A stretch of DNA of 64,000 nt from Myxacorys chilensis ATA2-1-KO14 (GCA_019359275.1 JAHHHP010000008.1:38761-102760), one strand, 5' to 3'. Positions 47,668-55,123 are shown, counted from the first letter of the stretch. Made by a program: numbers and translations. The notes: generated by a model not told the origin, from the sequence alone.

Positions 47668-48027
47668 CTAATCGTTCGCTGCATTCACTTCTACAAGTCT
47701 GACGGACTTTATCTTAATAATCTTGCGTGAGTGGCAACACTCCAAGTTCAACTCACCGTACATGCTGTGCAACTCACTGTACACGCCGTACAACTCACCG
47801 TACAACTCATGCAACTCACCGTACAGCTTGTGCAACTTGCTTCTCACGCTATGCAACTTACCGTACACGCCGTACAACTCACCGTACAACTCATGCAACT
47901 TACTGTACAGCTCGTGCAACTTACCGTACACGCCGTATAACTCGCCGTACAGCTCATGCAACTTCACAAACGAAACAGCTTGACAAAACCTAAAGCCTAC
48001 CTGATGAAATTTCCACAAATCCACCAT
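47668..48027 (-). CDS. Heptad-repeat protein encoded by a 21-bp tandem repeat
   Basis: From ATG 48027 a 119-codon frame crosses ten 21-bp repeats and encodes seven-residue units of the form (K/E)L(H/Y)xLY(G/S), e.g. [14 protein letters not shown]. The Leu and Tyr/Val spacing (every 7) would suit a coiled coil or amphipathic helix. About 20 residues before ([20 protein letters not shown]) and 28 after are not repetitive. Its stop TAG is part of the ribosome site of the GT1-like gene, 11 bp before that start. The plus strand is also open in all frames over the repeats, so coding is not certain, but the position favours the minus strand. No family recognised. Confidence 0.55.
   Translation of the reverse strand: MVDLWKFHQVGFRFCQAVSFVKLHELYGELYGVYGKLHELYSKLHELYGELYGVYGKLHSVRSKLHKLYGELHELYGELYGVYSELHSMYGELNLECCHSRKIIKIKSVRLVEVNAAND
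47749..47958. repeat. Ten 21-bp tandem repeats
   Basis: Units begin CAACTCACCGTAC (or a close variant) every 21 bp from 47749 to 47958, ten units. The last 8 bases vary (GCCGTA, AACTCATG, AGCTTGTG types), and the order of three unit types repeats, giving a 63-bp higher-order period (units 2-4, 6-8, 9-10). There are no unique spacers, so this is not a CRISPR array. Confidence 0.9.
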
Positions 48028-48074
48028 CTGCTGTTATCTTTGTTGGGAACCAACTATCACGAAAAATAAATACA

Positions 48075-48803
48075 ATGGGAGTCACGTATCGGCGGATTCT
48101 GCTAAAGCTTAGCGGGGAAGCTCTAATGGGAGAGCTTTCATACGGAATTGATCCTGCCGTCGTCAATGGCATTGCTGAAGAAGTTGCTGAAATCGTTCAA
48201 AGTGGAGTCCAGGTTGCGATCGTCGTGGGCGGCGGAAATATTTTTCGAGGCGTCAAGGGTGCAGCCGCTGGGATGGATCGCGCCACCGCAGACTACATCG
48301 GCATGATCGCGACCGTGATGAACGCGATCGCCCTGCAAGATGCGCTCGAACAAATTGACGTGCAGACGCGGGTACAAACTGCGATCGCCATGCAAGAAGT
48401 GGCAGAACCATACATTCGTCGCCGCGCCATGCGTCATCTCGAAAAAGGTCGCGTCGTGGTGTTTGGCGCAGGGTCAGGCAATCCGTTCTTTACCACCGAC
48501 ACCACCGCCGCCCTGCGTGCTGCTGAGATTGGAGCAGATGTCTTATTTAAAGCTACAAAGGTAGATGGAGTCTACGATTCTGACCCGACGAAGAATCCGG
48601 CAGCAAAACGCTTTCAAAGCCTAACCTACGCTCACGTTCTCACGAACGACCTGAAGGTTATGGACAGCACTGCCATCTCTTTATGCAAAGATAACGACAT
48701 CCCCATCATTGTATTTGACCTTTCGGTGAGAGGAAATGTTCGTCGGGCAGTGATGGGCGAGTCGATCGGAACGATTGTCGGAGGTTCTTGTGAAGTTTGC
48801 TGA
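48075..48803 (+). CDS. pyrH: UMP kinase PyrH
   Basis: PyrH phosphorylates UMP to UDP in pyrimidine nucleotide synthesis; it is a hexamer regulated by GTP and UTP in bacteria. The 242-residue protein has [66 protein letters not shown] and [15 protein letters not shown], all standard. ATG 48075 is preceded by an AT-rich spacer with a small GTTGG-GAA-CCAAC hairpin (48042-48054). The frr start lies inside its end, a conserved pairing in bacteria. Confidence 0.98.
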   Translation: MGVTYRRILLKLSGEALMGELSYGIDPAVVNGIAEEVAEIVQSGVQVAIVVGGGNIFRGVKGAAAGMDRATADYIGMIATVMNAIALQDALEQIDVQTRVQTAIAMQEVAEPYIRRRAMRHLEKGRVVVFGAGSGNPFFTTDTTAALRAAEIGADVLFKATKVDGVYDSDPTKNPAAKRFQSLTYAHVLTNDLKVMDSTAISLCKDNDIPIIVFDLSVRGNVRRAVMGESIGTIVGGSCEVC

Positions 48804-49338
48804 TGTCGAAGACCATATGCAAAAGGCGGTCGAAGCCACGCAACGGTCTTTTAATACCATTCGGACAGGTCGAGCGAATTCGAGTTTGCTCGATAAAATT
48901 GTGGTTGAATATTACGGTGCGCCCACCCCGCTCAAGCAAATGGCGAACATTTCTACGCCAGATGCTTCGACGATTCAAATTCAACCCTACGATCGCAGCA
49001 GTTTAAATACGATCGAGAAAGCGATCTCGTTGTCAGATATCGGTTTAACGCCCAACAACGATGGCTCGAACATTCGGCTGAACATTCCGCCATTGACGAG
49101 CGATCGTAGAAAAGAACTTGTGAAGCTTGCTGCTAAGTACGCTGAAGAAGGGAAAGTGTCGGTTCGCAACATTCGCCGGGATGGTGTGGACGCGGTGAAG
49201 AAGCAGGAGAAAGCCAAAGAAATTTCTGAAGACGAATCGAAAGATTTGCAGGACAAAATTCAGAAGCTAACGGATAAGTACACGGCTGAAGTTGAACGGG
49301 TTTTAGCGGATAAAGAAAAAGACATCATGACCGTCTAA
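48790..49338 (+). CDS. frr: Ribosome recycling factor Frr
   Basis: RRF works with EF-G to split post-termination ribosomes. The 182-residue protein ([20 protein letters not shown], then [56 protein letters not shown]) has the usual length. I choose GTG 48790 as start: GGAGG lies 5 bp upstream and the resulting [10 protein letters not shown] matches the family. It therefore overlaps pyrH by 14 bp. A perfect 17-bp terminator follows. Confidence 0.96.
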   Translation: MKFADVEDHMQKAVEATQRSFNTIRTGRANSSLLDKIVVEYYGAPTPLKQMANISTPDASTIQIQPYDRSSLNTIEKAISLSDIGLTPNNDGSNIRLNIPPLTSDRRKELVKLAAKYAEEGKVSVRNIRRDGVDAVKKQEKAKEISEDESKDLQDKIQKLTDKYTAEVERVLADKEKDIMTV

Positions 49339-49363
49339 TTAGATTGATGTGCTAAGACGTAAA

Positions 49364-49401
49364 TTGAAAAAGCGATCCAAGAAATTGGATCGCTTTTTCA
49401 A
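49364..49401. terminator. Bidirectional terminator between frr and trpA
   Basis: TTGAAAAAGCGATCCAA (49364-49380) and TTGGATCGCTTTTTCAA (49385-49401) pair perfectly over 17 bp with a GAAA loop. It is between convergent genes (frr ends at 49338, trpA at 49439). Confidence 0.92.
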
Positions 49402-49438
49402 TCGCTGAAGATGTTCACGGTGATGTGATTGATTGCGT

Positions 49439-50239
49439 TTACTCAGACACGATCGCGCTTCTCAGACTTTGGCAAAACTCTGCGATCGCAGCCAATCCTT
49501 CTTTCGGTGTTCCTTCCGATAAGCGCTTCACAACCGCACTGCCCACAATCACCGCATCCGATCCCCACTCCATCACTTGATGCGCTTGATCAGGCTGAGA
49601 AATTCCAAACCCGACCCCAATCGGTTTATCTGTCGCTTGTCGGAGTTCTAGAATCAAATCTTTGACGCGAGATTGCATTTGGGCACGCATTCCCGTTACG
49701 CCCGTCGTGCTGACGAGGTAGATAAATCCTTGAGATTGCTGTGTGATCGCGGCAATTCGCTCTGCCGAACTTGTCGGCGCAACCAGCAGAGTTACTTCAA
49801 TCCCATAGTCCTTGGCGGGTTTTAGCAGCGCATCCGCTTCTTCTAGCGGCAGATCAGGCACAACTAATCCTTTTGCGCCCGCTTCCGAAATTTCTTTGAG
49901 AAAGCGTTCGATGCCGCGATTGAGGATCGGGTTGTAGTACATGAATAGGATGATTGGTGATCGCAACTCTGGCGTCACGTCTTTTAGCAACTGAAGCACA
50001 TCTTCGAGACGTGTTCCTCGTTGCAGCGATCGCGTTGCCGCTGCCTGAATCACTGGGCCATCCGCCAACGGATCAGAGTAAGGCACGCCCAACTCGATCA
50101 GATCAGCTCCACTGCGATCGAGCACTCGTAATGCTTCTGCCGTCGTCCCCAAATCTGGATCGCCAGCCGTAATAAAGGGAATCAGGGCACATCGAGCGTG
50201 ATCTCGAAGCTGCTCGAAGCATTGAGAAACTGAAGTCAT
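49439..50239 (-). CDS. trpA: Tryptophan synthase alpha subunit TrpA
   Basis: TrpA cleaves indole-3-glycerol phosphate to indole and glyceraldehyde-3-phosphate, passing indole to TrpB. The 266-residue TIM barrel has catalytic Glu49 and Asp60 in [16 protein letters not shown], matching the E. coli positions, plus [10 protein letters not shown] and GVTGMR. Phosphate-binding loops GVGFGIS and VIVGSAVV are present. It is the last gene of ndhL-DUF3007-trpA on the minus strand, 65 bp after the DUF3007 gene, an arrangement conserved in cyanobacteria. Confidence 0.98.
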   Translation of the reverse strand: MTSVSQCFEQLRDHARCALIPFITAGDPDLGTTAEALRVLDRSGADLIELGVPYSDPLADGPVIQAAATRSLQRGTRLEDVLQLLKDVTPELRSPIILFMYYNPILNRGIERFLKEISEAGAKGLVVPDLPLEEADALLKPAKDYGIEVTLLVAPTSSAERIAAITQQSQGFIYLVSTTGVTGMRAQMQSRVKDLILELRQATDKPIGVGFGISQPDQAHQVMEWGSDAVIVGSAVVKRLSEGTPKEGLAAIAEFCQSLRSAIVSE

Positions 50240-50304
50240 GGCTATCCTCTAGAAAGCGTAGATCAGTAGGGTACTGTAAATTTGCTCCTAGACATACCCA
50301 TTCT

Positions 50305-50622
50305 TCATGAACCCGGCTTTCCTTTGCGTTCCTGCTCAACCTCCGCCTGAAGCTTTTCTAGCTCTTCTGGCGTCAATTCTTCTAGCCGCTTCTGAAGTAC
50401 AGCGTCCTCGTAGTCTTTTAGCTGCTGGTTGTAAGTCATATCTTTGCTGACCACACGGAACAAGTAACTGGCTAGCCAGCCCACCAATCCGCCGACCAGC
50501 AGCAGTTGGCTCCAGATTCCAGCGCTGAGACTATCAATACCCGCGCCTTTCAGCAGAAAATAGGGCACTCCACCCGCCAGGAATACCCCGATTGTGATTG
50601 CGATCGCATCAATTCGACGCAT
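50305..50622 (-). CDS. DUF3007 family membrane protein
   Basis: A 105-residue protein with two membrane helices (about 6-25, AIAITIGVFLAGGVPYFLL; about 33-55, AGIWSQLLLVGGLVGWLASY) and a charged, helical C-terminus (about 65-105, QLKDYEDAVLQKRLEELTPE). It matches the cyanobacterial DUF3007 family, whose function is unknown. Position 9 bp after ndhL and before trpA is conserved in cyanobacteria, which hints at a link to NDH-1 or the thylakoid membrane, but this is inference. Confidence 0.9.
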   Translation of the reverse strand: MRRIDAIAITIGVFLAGGVPYFLLKGAGIDSLSAGIWSQLLLVGGLVGWLASYLFRVVSKDMTYNQQLKDYEDAVLQKRLEELTPEELEKLQAEVEQERKGKPGS

Positions 50623-50631
50623 TGACGTTCC

Positions 50632-50844
50632 TTATGCCTCAATCTGACGGCGCTTTGGTCTGAAATTGAGAAACGGCGAGAGCGCAAACAGCCCCGGAAA
50701 GAAGAAAAAGACCATGAAGTACATAAATGCTCGTTCAAATGAGCTTGCAACGTACCAACGCTTCTGTAGGTAGAAAAATAGAATCAGGGGCACGACTAAT
50801 AGATAAGTACCACCGAGCGCTAAGTATAAGAGAGCAACAAGCAT
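50632..50844 (-). CDS. ndhL: NDH-1 subunit L (NdhL)
   Basis: NdhL is a small thylakoid membrane subunit of cyanobacterial NDH-1, which takes part in cyclic electron flow, respiration and inorganic-carbon uptake. The 70-residue protein has two helices (about 3-25, [20 protein letters not shown]; about 38-58, [20 protein letters not shown]) and a basic tail ([13 protein letters not shown]), all as in known NdhL. It is the first gene of the trio with DUF3007 and trpA. Confidence 0.95.
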   Translation of the reverse strand: MLVALLYLALGGTYLLVVPLILFFYLQKRWYVASSFERAFMYFMVFFFFPGLFALSPFLNFRPKRRQIEA

Positions 50845-51162
50845 AGCTGTACTGCTGTAGCAACTTTCCTATCGTACCGTTTTTCGGGGTAAGGAATCTT
50901 TACTGAACCGCAGAATGCTGAACTTTAGGGCTTAGAGAGTGCTGCGATCGACAAAGCCAAGCTCCGAAGGATTGCTCAACAACGTGGATGCTCGTAACGA
51001 ATACTCGTAAAAAGTTGATAAGTTGCTCAATTAATGGTGAAATAAACAAGGTAAAAGCTCAGCCTTTGTCCGAAGTGGACTTACGACTAGTAATAAGAAA
51101 GCCGTGTGCTGACTCTTTGCTTGTCTGAAGTTAGGTTCTGGCACTTTAGCTGAAGCAAACTT
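50845..51162. other. Promoter region between ndhL and tRNA-Leu
   Basis: 318 bp between divergently transcribed genes. No coding frame or strong hairpin is seen. It must hold the ndhL-trpA promoter and the tRNA promoter. Confidence 0.5.
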
Positions 51163-51505
51163 GGGGGCGTGGCGGAATGGTAGACGCTACGGACTTAGAT
51201 AAATTGAGCACCTGAGCAGAAATGCTTTGTGTGAATGGAGTCAAATTCGGTGAACGCTTTAACCTGCCAACGCCGAGCTAAGCTCTAGGTCAATACGTTA
51301 TCTCTCAGATTAACGTGTTGCTAGAGAAAGTGTAGAGACTAGACGGCTCCTACCTGACTGGTGCAGTGCGCTAAAAGGTAAAGGCATAGTCCAGACTACA
51401 AACACGCTTAAAGGAAAACCAACTGAAAGCGTGGTGGCGAAAGCTACAGTAGTAAGAAAATCCGTTGACCGCAAGGTCGTAAGGGTTCAAGTCCCTTCGC
51501 CCCCA
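51163..51505 (+). tRNA. trnL-UAA: tRNA-Leu(UAA), split by a group I intron
   Basis: Exon 1 (51163-51196) and exon 2 (51457-51505) join to a class II tRNA: acceptor GGGGGCG/CGCCCCC, D-arm, anticodon stem ACGGA/TCCGT with loop CTTAAAA (anticodon TAA), a variable arm (TTGACCGCAAGGTCGT) and T-arm AAGGGTTCAAGTCCCTT. Discriminator base A is at 51505; CCA is not encoded. The intron splits the anticodon after U34, the ancestral cyanobacterial and plastid position. The transcript will need splicing before use. Confidence 0.95.
51197..51456 (+). ncRNA. Group I intron in tRNA-Leu(UAA)
   Basis: The 260-nt intron starts after U34 (5' exon ends in U) and ends in G (GTAGTAAG), as group I introns do. Conserved core elements are visible: AGAGACTAGACGG at 51334-51346 (R region) and AAGGCATAGTCC at 51381-51392 (S region). 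It has no open reading frame. Subgroup IC3 is expected by homology with other cyanobacterial trnL introns. Self-splicing is family knowledge. Confidence 0.92.
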
Positions 51506-51561
51506 TTTTTCGCACCTATTTCATCAGAGTTAGTGAAATTGCTCAACTAGTCTGTATGAGC

Positions 51562-51603
51562 AGGTTCTGGGGATTTATCAGCTCTCTAGAACCTTTTGTT
51601 TTT
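51562..51603 (+). terminator. Probable terminator after tRNA-Leu
   Basis: AGGTTCT (51562-51568) pairs with AGAACCT (51588-51594), followed by TTTGTTTTT. It lies 56 bp after the tRNA end. The stem is short, so confidence is moderate. Confidence 0.5.
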
Positions 51604-52088
51604 GATACAAAAGTTCTACTTCACTAGCCAAAAAACTTTCCACTATTGCCATAAAATTGACATAACCTTTTGAACCAGTTACTAGCTTTGAAGTTTGTCT
51701 ACTAGCCTTGTAGCACTAGGCTATTCCTTGAATTGACATAAGTTATGTCAGAAAATCTCCAGTCTTATGTCAAAATTCCCTAGTCCTGCATCAAACCTTC
51801 TAGTCTTTCTCTATAGTCAGAGGGTAATCTGCTAGATCACCTGTCCTACTCCACACCAAAAACATAATGAAAAACATAATGTTTTTCTGGGGTGTGCAAG
51901 CAGGGCAATCGACACCTTTCGGTCTAATACCCTTGATTGGGGGAGCTATAGAGAAAGCGTCAGCCTAATCAATAGTTATGCCGCAAATCCTAGGTAGAGG
52001 CACTAGTTTGCTAATGTTCACGGTCTGATTGCCTGCTACGTCATACTCATACTGCTCTAATGCTTCATCTATCGTGCTCTTAGCATAG
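51604..52088. other. Accessory-looking spacer with repeat motifs
   Basis: AT-rich DNA with no gene. It contains four 9-bp TTGACATAA half-sites (51657-51665, 51733-51741 with the inverted partner TTATGTCA at 51743-51750, and 51765-51773 inverted), several ACTAG words, and at about 51852-51909 an inverted repeat followed by GTGTGCAAGCAGGGCAAT. Confidence 0.5.
51852..51909. repeat. Inverted-repeat element, copy 1 (left of the SMI1 gene)
   Basis: CACACC...AAAAACAT pairs with ATGTTTTT...GGTGTG, with an internal palindrome AAAAACATAATGTTTTT (51870-51886). It is followed by CAAGCAGGGCAAT. A related element occurs at 52824-52886. Confidence 0.55.
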
Positions 52089-52685
52089 CTAGTCATTCCT
52101 ATCTTCTGTGTCTTCGTCTTCAACAGTAACGCGGATATTAAAAGTGCGCGGTTCTTCTTCTGGCTCCAATCTCAGATCAGGGGGCAAGAGACGAAAATCA
52201 TTCTCGATAAATAGTGTTTGAATAAACTGAAAAAAGCTTCGCCCAAACTTGCACCATCTATAGTTTTCAAAGGATGCAATGTAAATGTCGTAGCTTTTGT
52301 CTGTTTCGCTGTAAGTTCTGCTATCCCAAAAGAAAGACATTGCCTCACCATTAGTCCCAAACTCAAGTGCATGAGCAAATAATTGACGTAGAGATACTAA
52401 ATGCTTTGCCGTTTCAGGGTCAAAATCTTCAACATCTTGCATCTCCAAGTTCTCCATACTATCTGATGCATATTCGGTAAAGTTGTTTCCTTCTTCTGAG
52501 GGCGTAGAGATTATGCCAAAGCGAAAATATCCGTCTCCAAAGACTTGGCAAAACTCCTTGTATTCTTCAGGTAGAAGCAATCCGGTTCTTGCTTCAAAGG
52601 CATCAAGGTCTGCACGATTGGATTTATTCCATTCGTCGCCAACAACTTGGACTTCTAACATTGCCTGTTCAAAATCTTGCAACAT
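52089..52685 (-). CDS. SMI1/KNR4 family protein
   Basis: A 198-residue acidic protein. From ATG 52685 it reads MLQDFEQAMLEVQVVGDEWN, then SNRADLDAFEARTGLLLPEE, YKEFCQVFGDGYF and further SYDIYIASFENYRWCKFGRS. The LPEEYKEF...FGDGYF pattern is the core of the SMI1/KNR4 superfamily, members of which act as immunity proteins against secreted toxins in bacteria. No toxin gene is next to it. The upstream TTG at 52709 is less likely. It is flanked by two related inverted repeats and lies downstream of tRNA-Leu, so transfer is plausible. Composition is more AT-rich than the neighbouring core genes. Confidence 0.82.
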   Translation of the reverse strand: MLQDFEQAMLEVQVVGDEWNKSNRADLDAFEARTGLLLPEEYKEFCQVFGDGYFRFGIISTPSEEGNNFTEYASDSMENLEMQDVEDFDPETAKHLVSLRQLFAHALEFGTNGEAMSFFWDSRTYSETDKSYDIYIASFENYRWCKFGRSFFQFIQTLFIENDFRLLPPDLRLEPEEEPRTFNIRVTVEDEDTEDRND

Positions 52686-52823
52686 GATTGAAACTTTTAC
52701 TTTCTGCAATTCAGTAAGCTTTCGTCATCTGTAAGACAGTACTTCAAGTGTTTCAGTATAGATATAAAGCTACTCAGGGGTGCTCTATAGAATCTGTGAA
52801 GTATGAGTTCTCCCTCATGCTTC

Positions 52824-52886
52824 CTTTCTGGTAAAAACATTAATTAAATAATTAATGTTTTTACCAGAAAGTGTAAGCAGGACAAT
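52824..52886. repeat. 23-bp perfect inverted repeat plus conserved flank, copy 2 (right of the SMI1 gene)
   Basis: The left arm 52824-52846 (begins CTTTCTGGTAAAAACATT) and right arm 52849-52871 are exact reverse complements with a 2-nt centre. The right flank GTGTAAGCAGGACAAT matches the flank GTGTGCAAGCAGGGCAAT of copy 1, allowing for a gap, in the same orientation. No gene is convergent here, so a terminator role is unlikely. Confidence 0.8.
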
Positions 52887-53300
52887 AAGCCTCAATTCAG
52901 GCATTGAAAGGATTGGGGAACAAACTGTCATATATCTATTTTTATCTATGCTTTAGTAAATTGTATTCCGTGGCGAACTCATCCACTAAACCAATTATTC
53001 TAGTGACTCATCTAAAAGCACTTCTTCATAATAAAAAGACTAATCAAACAGTAGTATTTTTGATCCCGTGTTGATACACTAGCGTTCAATAGAACGGACT
53101 AGCAGAGTACTGGTCATACCCTACTAGCCCTGACTCCATAACTACTGACATAGCTAAGGAGCTAATTGATTATGCGTTCAATTTGCACAGATGAACGATC
53201 GATTCGTTCGTCTACTGTTCATCGTTTACGATCGGCTTTCTCTAGTGCGATCGCACCCGCTGCCTCATTCAAGTGTTTTCAATACTGCTGACCTCCAAGC

Positions 53301-53333
53301 TATAATTGGTGGCCATACAAGTACACTCTTGTA
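53301..53333 (+). promoter_or_regulatory. -10 box and operator upstream of the antitoxin-like gene
   Basis: TATAAT (53301-53306) is followed by TACAAG-TACACT-CTTGTA (53316-53333), a perfect 6-bp inverted repeat just downstream, which a DNA-binding antitoxin could use for autorepression. ATG 53347 lies 13 bp after it, with TGGAGTGC as ribosome site. Confidence 0.6.
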
Positions 53334-53346
53334 ATGTGGAGTGCTT

Positions 53347-53559
53347 ATGACCACTCGCCTAGAAGTTGAATCGGCGATCAAGCAACTACCAGAAGAAGAA
53401 GTCCGCAATCTTGCAAAATGGCTTCAGGAATACCTTGATGAGATGTGGGATCAGCAAATTGAAGCGGATTTGGCATCAGGTAAATTGGATGGCCTGATTG
53501 CTCAAGCCGAAGCAGACATCGCAAACGGCAGTGATCAAGATTTCGGAGTTGTTGTCTAA
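53347..53559 (+). CDS. Small antitoxin-like protein (orphan)
   Basis: A 70-residue acidic protein: MTTRLEVESAIKQLPEEEVR, then NLAKWLQEYLDEMWDQQIEA, LIAQAEADIANGSDQDFG. The E-AIKQLPEEE...WLQEYLDEMWDQQIEADL...G(K)LDGLIAEAEADIANG layout is typical of small cyanobacterial antitoxins paired with RelE/ParE-type toxins. The usual toxin gene would overlap its end, but here the last 4 bp overlap the 3' end of the DUF1611 gene on the other strand. It is thus an orphan. The promoter carries an operator-like repeat. Confidence 0.75.
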   Translation: MTTRLEVESAIKQLPEEEVRNLAKWLQEYLDEMWDQQIEADLASGKLDGLIAQAEADIANGSDQDFGVVV

Positions 53560-54608
53560 TCAGCTTCACGATCGAGAATGGCATCGAGTAGTACCTCTGC
53601 GCCAAAGCGAATCGGATCGGTGCAAGGCAATCCTGTTTCTTCTTGGGTGATTACGATCGCACCCGCTGCCTCATCCTCATTCAGATGTGCCGTATTTAAA
53701 GCAATGCCCGCAACCTTAGTCGGCGCAAACGATCCTCCGGCTGCCGCGACTGTTTCATAGACCGTCACCACGTCCTTGAGCGGCGGAATTGGTACATGAG
53801 GAAAATTGCGGATTTGGAGTTGCCCCGCCCGATGCACCAAGATCAGATGAGTAGGTTGACTTCCCCGCAGTAACGGCAGCGTCGCAGTTGACGCAGGATT
53901 AAACAGAGATCCCTGTCCTTCAATGTGCAAAATCTCGTAATTTTTCCCGTGGCGCATCACCAACTGTTCCACGGCTCCTGACGCAAAATCGACTCGGACG
54001 GCATCTAGCGCAATCCCATCGCCTGCAATCATGATGCCTGCCTGCCCAGTGCCCAGGAAGCGCGATCGCAGTCCTCGCTTTTGCCCGACGCGATCGAGTG
54101 CCAAACTGGTAGACATCTTGCCGACGCTCATATCGGTTCCCACCGTCAGAACTCTTCGACAGGGCAACTCTCGCGCTTGTCCGCTTCCCACGTTTAAGCC
54201 CGGAGGTTCTTGTCTAATATCCCAAATCCACTGCCTGGGTTGAAGCAGTTCTTGAAGCTCGGGAAGGTCGGCTAGACGAGTGTGCAAACCGTTCACAATC
54301 GATAAGCCCGATGCAACGGCTTGCGTCAGTTCGGGTAGCCATTCATCCGGCAATGCTCCACCAGATGGCGCAATCCCGATCGCAAGAACGTTAGGTTGAT
54401 AGGCTAAAGCCTCGGAAACTGAGGCGACAATGGGCGCATCACAAGCAGTATTCGTCAGCGATCGCAGCGATTCAGTCGCACAGTCTCGATCAATCACCAC
54501 TGCGATCGCATCAGAACGAAAGCGAATCAGTGCCAGTCCTGTCTTTCCTTGGGTTCCCCGAATTCCTCCGCTTAAGAGGACAGCAATGCGATCAGTAGAC
54601 TTCAACAT
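53556..54608 (-). CDS. DUF1611 family P-loop protein (DgcN-like)
   Basis: A 350-residue protein. An N-terminal Rossmann-like domain (about 1-140) is followed by a P-loop-like VLTVGTDMSVGKMSTSLALD (about 152-171), then FLGTGQAGIMIAGDGIALDA, HIEGQGSLFNPAS and LVHRAGQLQIRNFPHVPIPP. DUF1611 members include DgcN, reported as a D-glutamate N-acetyltransferase in marine bacteria; whether this one shares that activity is unknown. It follows ndhM by 5 bp on the same strand, so the pair is likely co-transcribed. Its 3' end abuts the orphan antitoxin gene. Confidence 0.87.
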   Translation of the reverse strand: MLKSTDRIAVLLSGGIRGTQGKTGLALIRFRSDAIAVVIDRDCATESLRSLTNTACDAPIVASVSEALAYQPNVLAIGIAPSGGALPDEWLPELTQAVASGLSIVNGLHTRLADLPELQELLQPRQWIWDIRQEPPGLNVGSGQARELPCRRVLTVGTDMSVGKMSTSLALDRVGQKRGLRSRFLGTGQAGIMIAGDGIALDAVRVDFASGAVEQLVMRHGKNYEILHIEGQGSLFNPASTATLPLLRGSQPTHLILVHRAGQLQIRNFPHVPIPPLKDVVTVYETVAAAGGSFAPTKVAGIALNTAHLNEDEAAGAIVITQEETGLPCTDPIRFGAEVLLDAILDREAD

Positions 54609-54613
54609 TGGGT

Positions 54614-54964
54614 CTACGGAGTCGTATCATCCACATTGAGACGCGGCATTCCCATACTGTAGTTCAGCACGCGGCTATTCAGGTTGTAAGAAATCTCGCC
54701 CTTATTGAGTAGCGATCGTACAAAATGTTCGAGATCCGATCCAATTTTGCGTAGGTTATACTCGGTCAAATCTTGTCCGTCATACGACTCAACGAGATCG
54801 TCAAATTTGCGATACACCTTTTGCAACGCATCATCGTTCCAGTTCAACTCATTGTCTGGATCAACATCCAGCGTCATAACGTTGTTGCTAGGAACTAACT
54901 CGTTATCTTGCACTTCTGCTGTGAAAATATGAATGTGGCGCGTCGTGGACTTCACTAATGTCAT
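54614..54964 (-). CDS. ndhM: NDH-1 subunit M (NdhM)
   Basis: NdhM is a peripheral cytosolic subunit of the cyanobacterial and plastid NDH-1 complex. The 116-residue protein reads STTRHIHIFTAEVQDNELVP, then MTLDVDPDNELNWNDDALQK, VYRKFDDLVESYDGQDLTEY, NLRKIGSDLEHFVRSLLNKG, EISYNLNSRVLNYSMG, which is diagnostic. It is the first gene of a pair with DUF1611. The other small NDH-1 subunit in this window, NdhL, is encoded 3.8 kb away. Confidence 0.96.
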   Translation of the reverse strand: MTLVKSTTRHIHIFTAEVQDNELVPSNNVMTLDVDPDNELNWNDDALQKVYRKFDDLVESYDGQDLTEYNLRKIGSDLEHFVRSLLNKGEISYNLNSRVLNYSMGMPRLNVDDTTP

Positions 54965-55123
54965 AGGTCAAACTAGCTTTTCTTGGCTCTTCTCTTGCAA
55001 TTGTAGTTGTACTTATGACCGATCACGTCAGCTTACTAAGAGCGAACTTAAAATTTTCACTCCCCATCTTTAGATTCACCCAACCCATCTTTTAACTCCG
55101 TCCCTCAACCCTCCTTCACGTCC

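Larger units (their letters stand above)
52686..53346. other. Spacer with long palindrome and promoter of the antitoxin-like gene
   Basis: About 660 bp without a convincing gene. It holds the 48-bp palindrome at 52824-52871, a 21-bp duplicate of the DUF1611 gene's 3' part (CGATCGCACCCGCTGCCTCA plus T, 53248-53268), a TATAAT box (53301-53306) and an operator-like inverted repeat (53316-53333). Confidence 0.5.

Noticed and set aside
47749..47958. CRISPR-like array
   Set aside because: The repeats are contiguous without unique spacers, and no cas genes are present.
47723..47993. Plus-strand open frames over the 21-bp repeats
   Set aside because: All three plus frames are open only because the repeat length is a multiple of three. 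They lack a ribosome site and stop soon after the repeats, while the minus-strand frame links to the downstream gene.
51197..51456. Two unrelated tRNA fragments
   Set aside because: The halves join into a proper tRNA-Leu and the insert has group I intron core elements.
51657..51773. Replication origin iterons
   Set aside because: There is no dnaA or rep gene and there are no DnaA boxes nearby; the half-sites alone are not enough.
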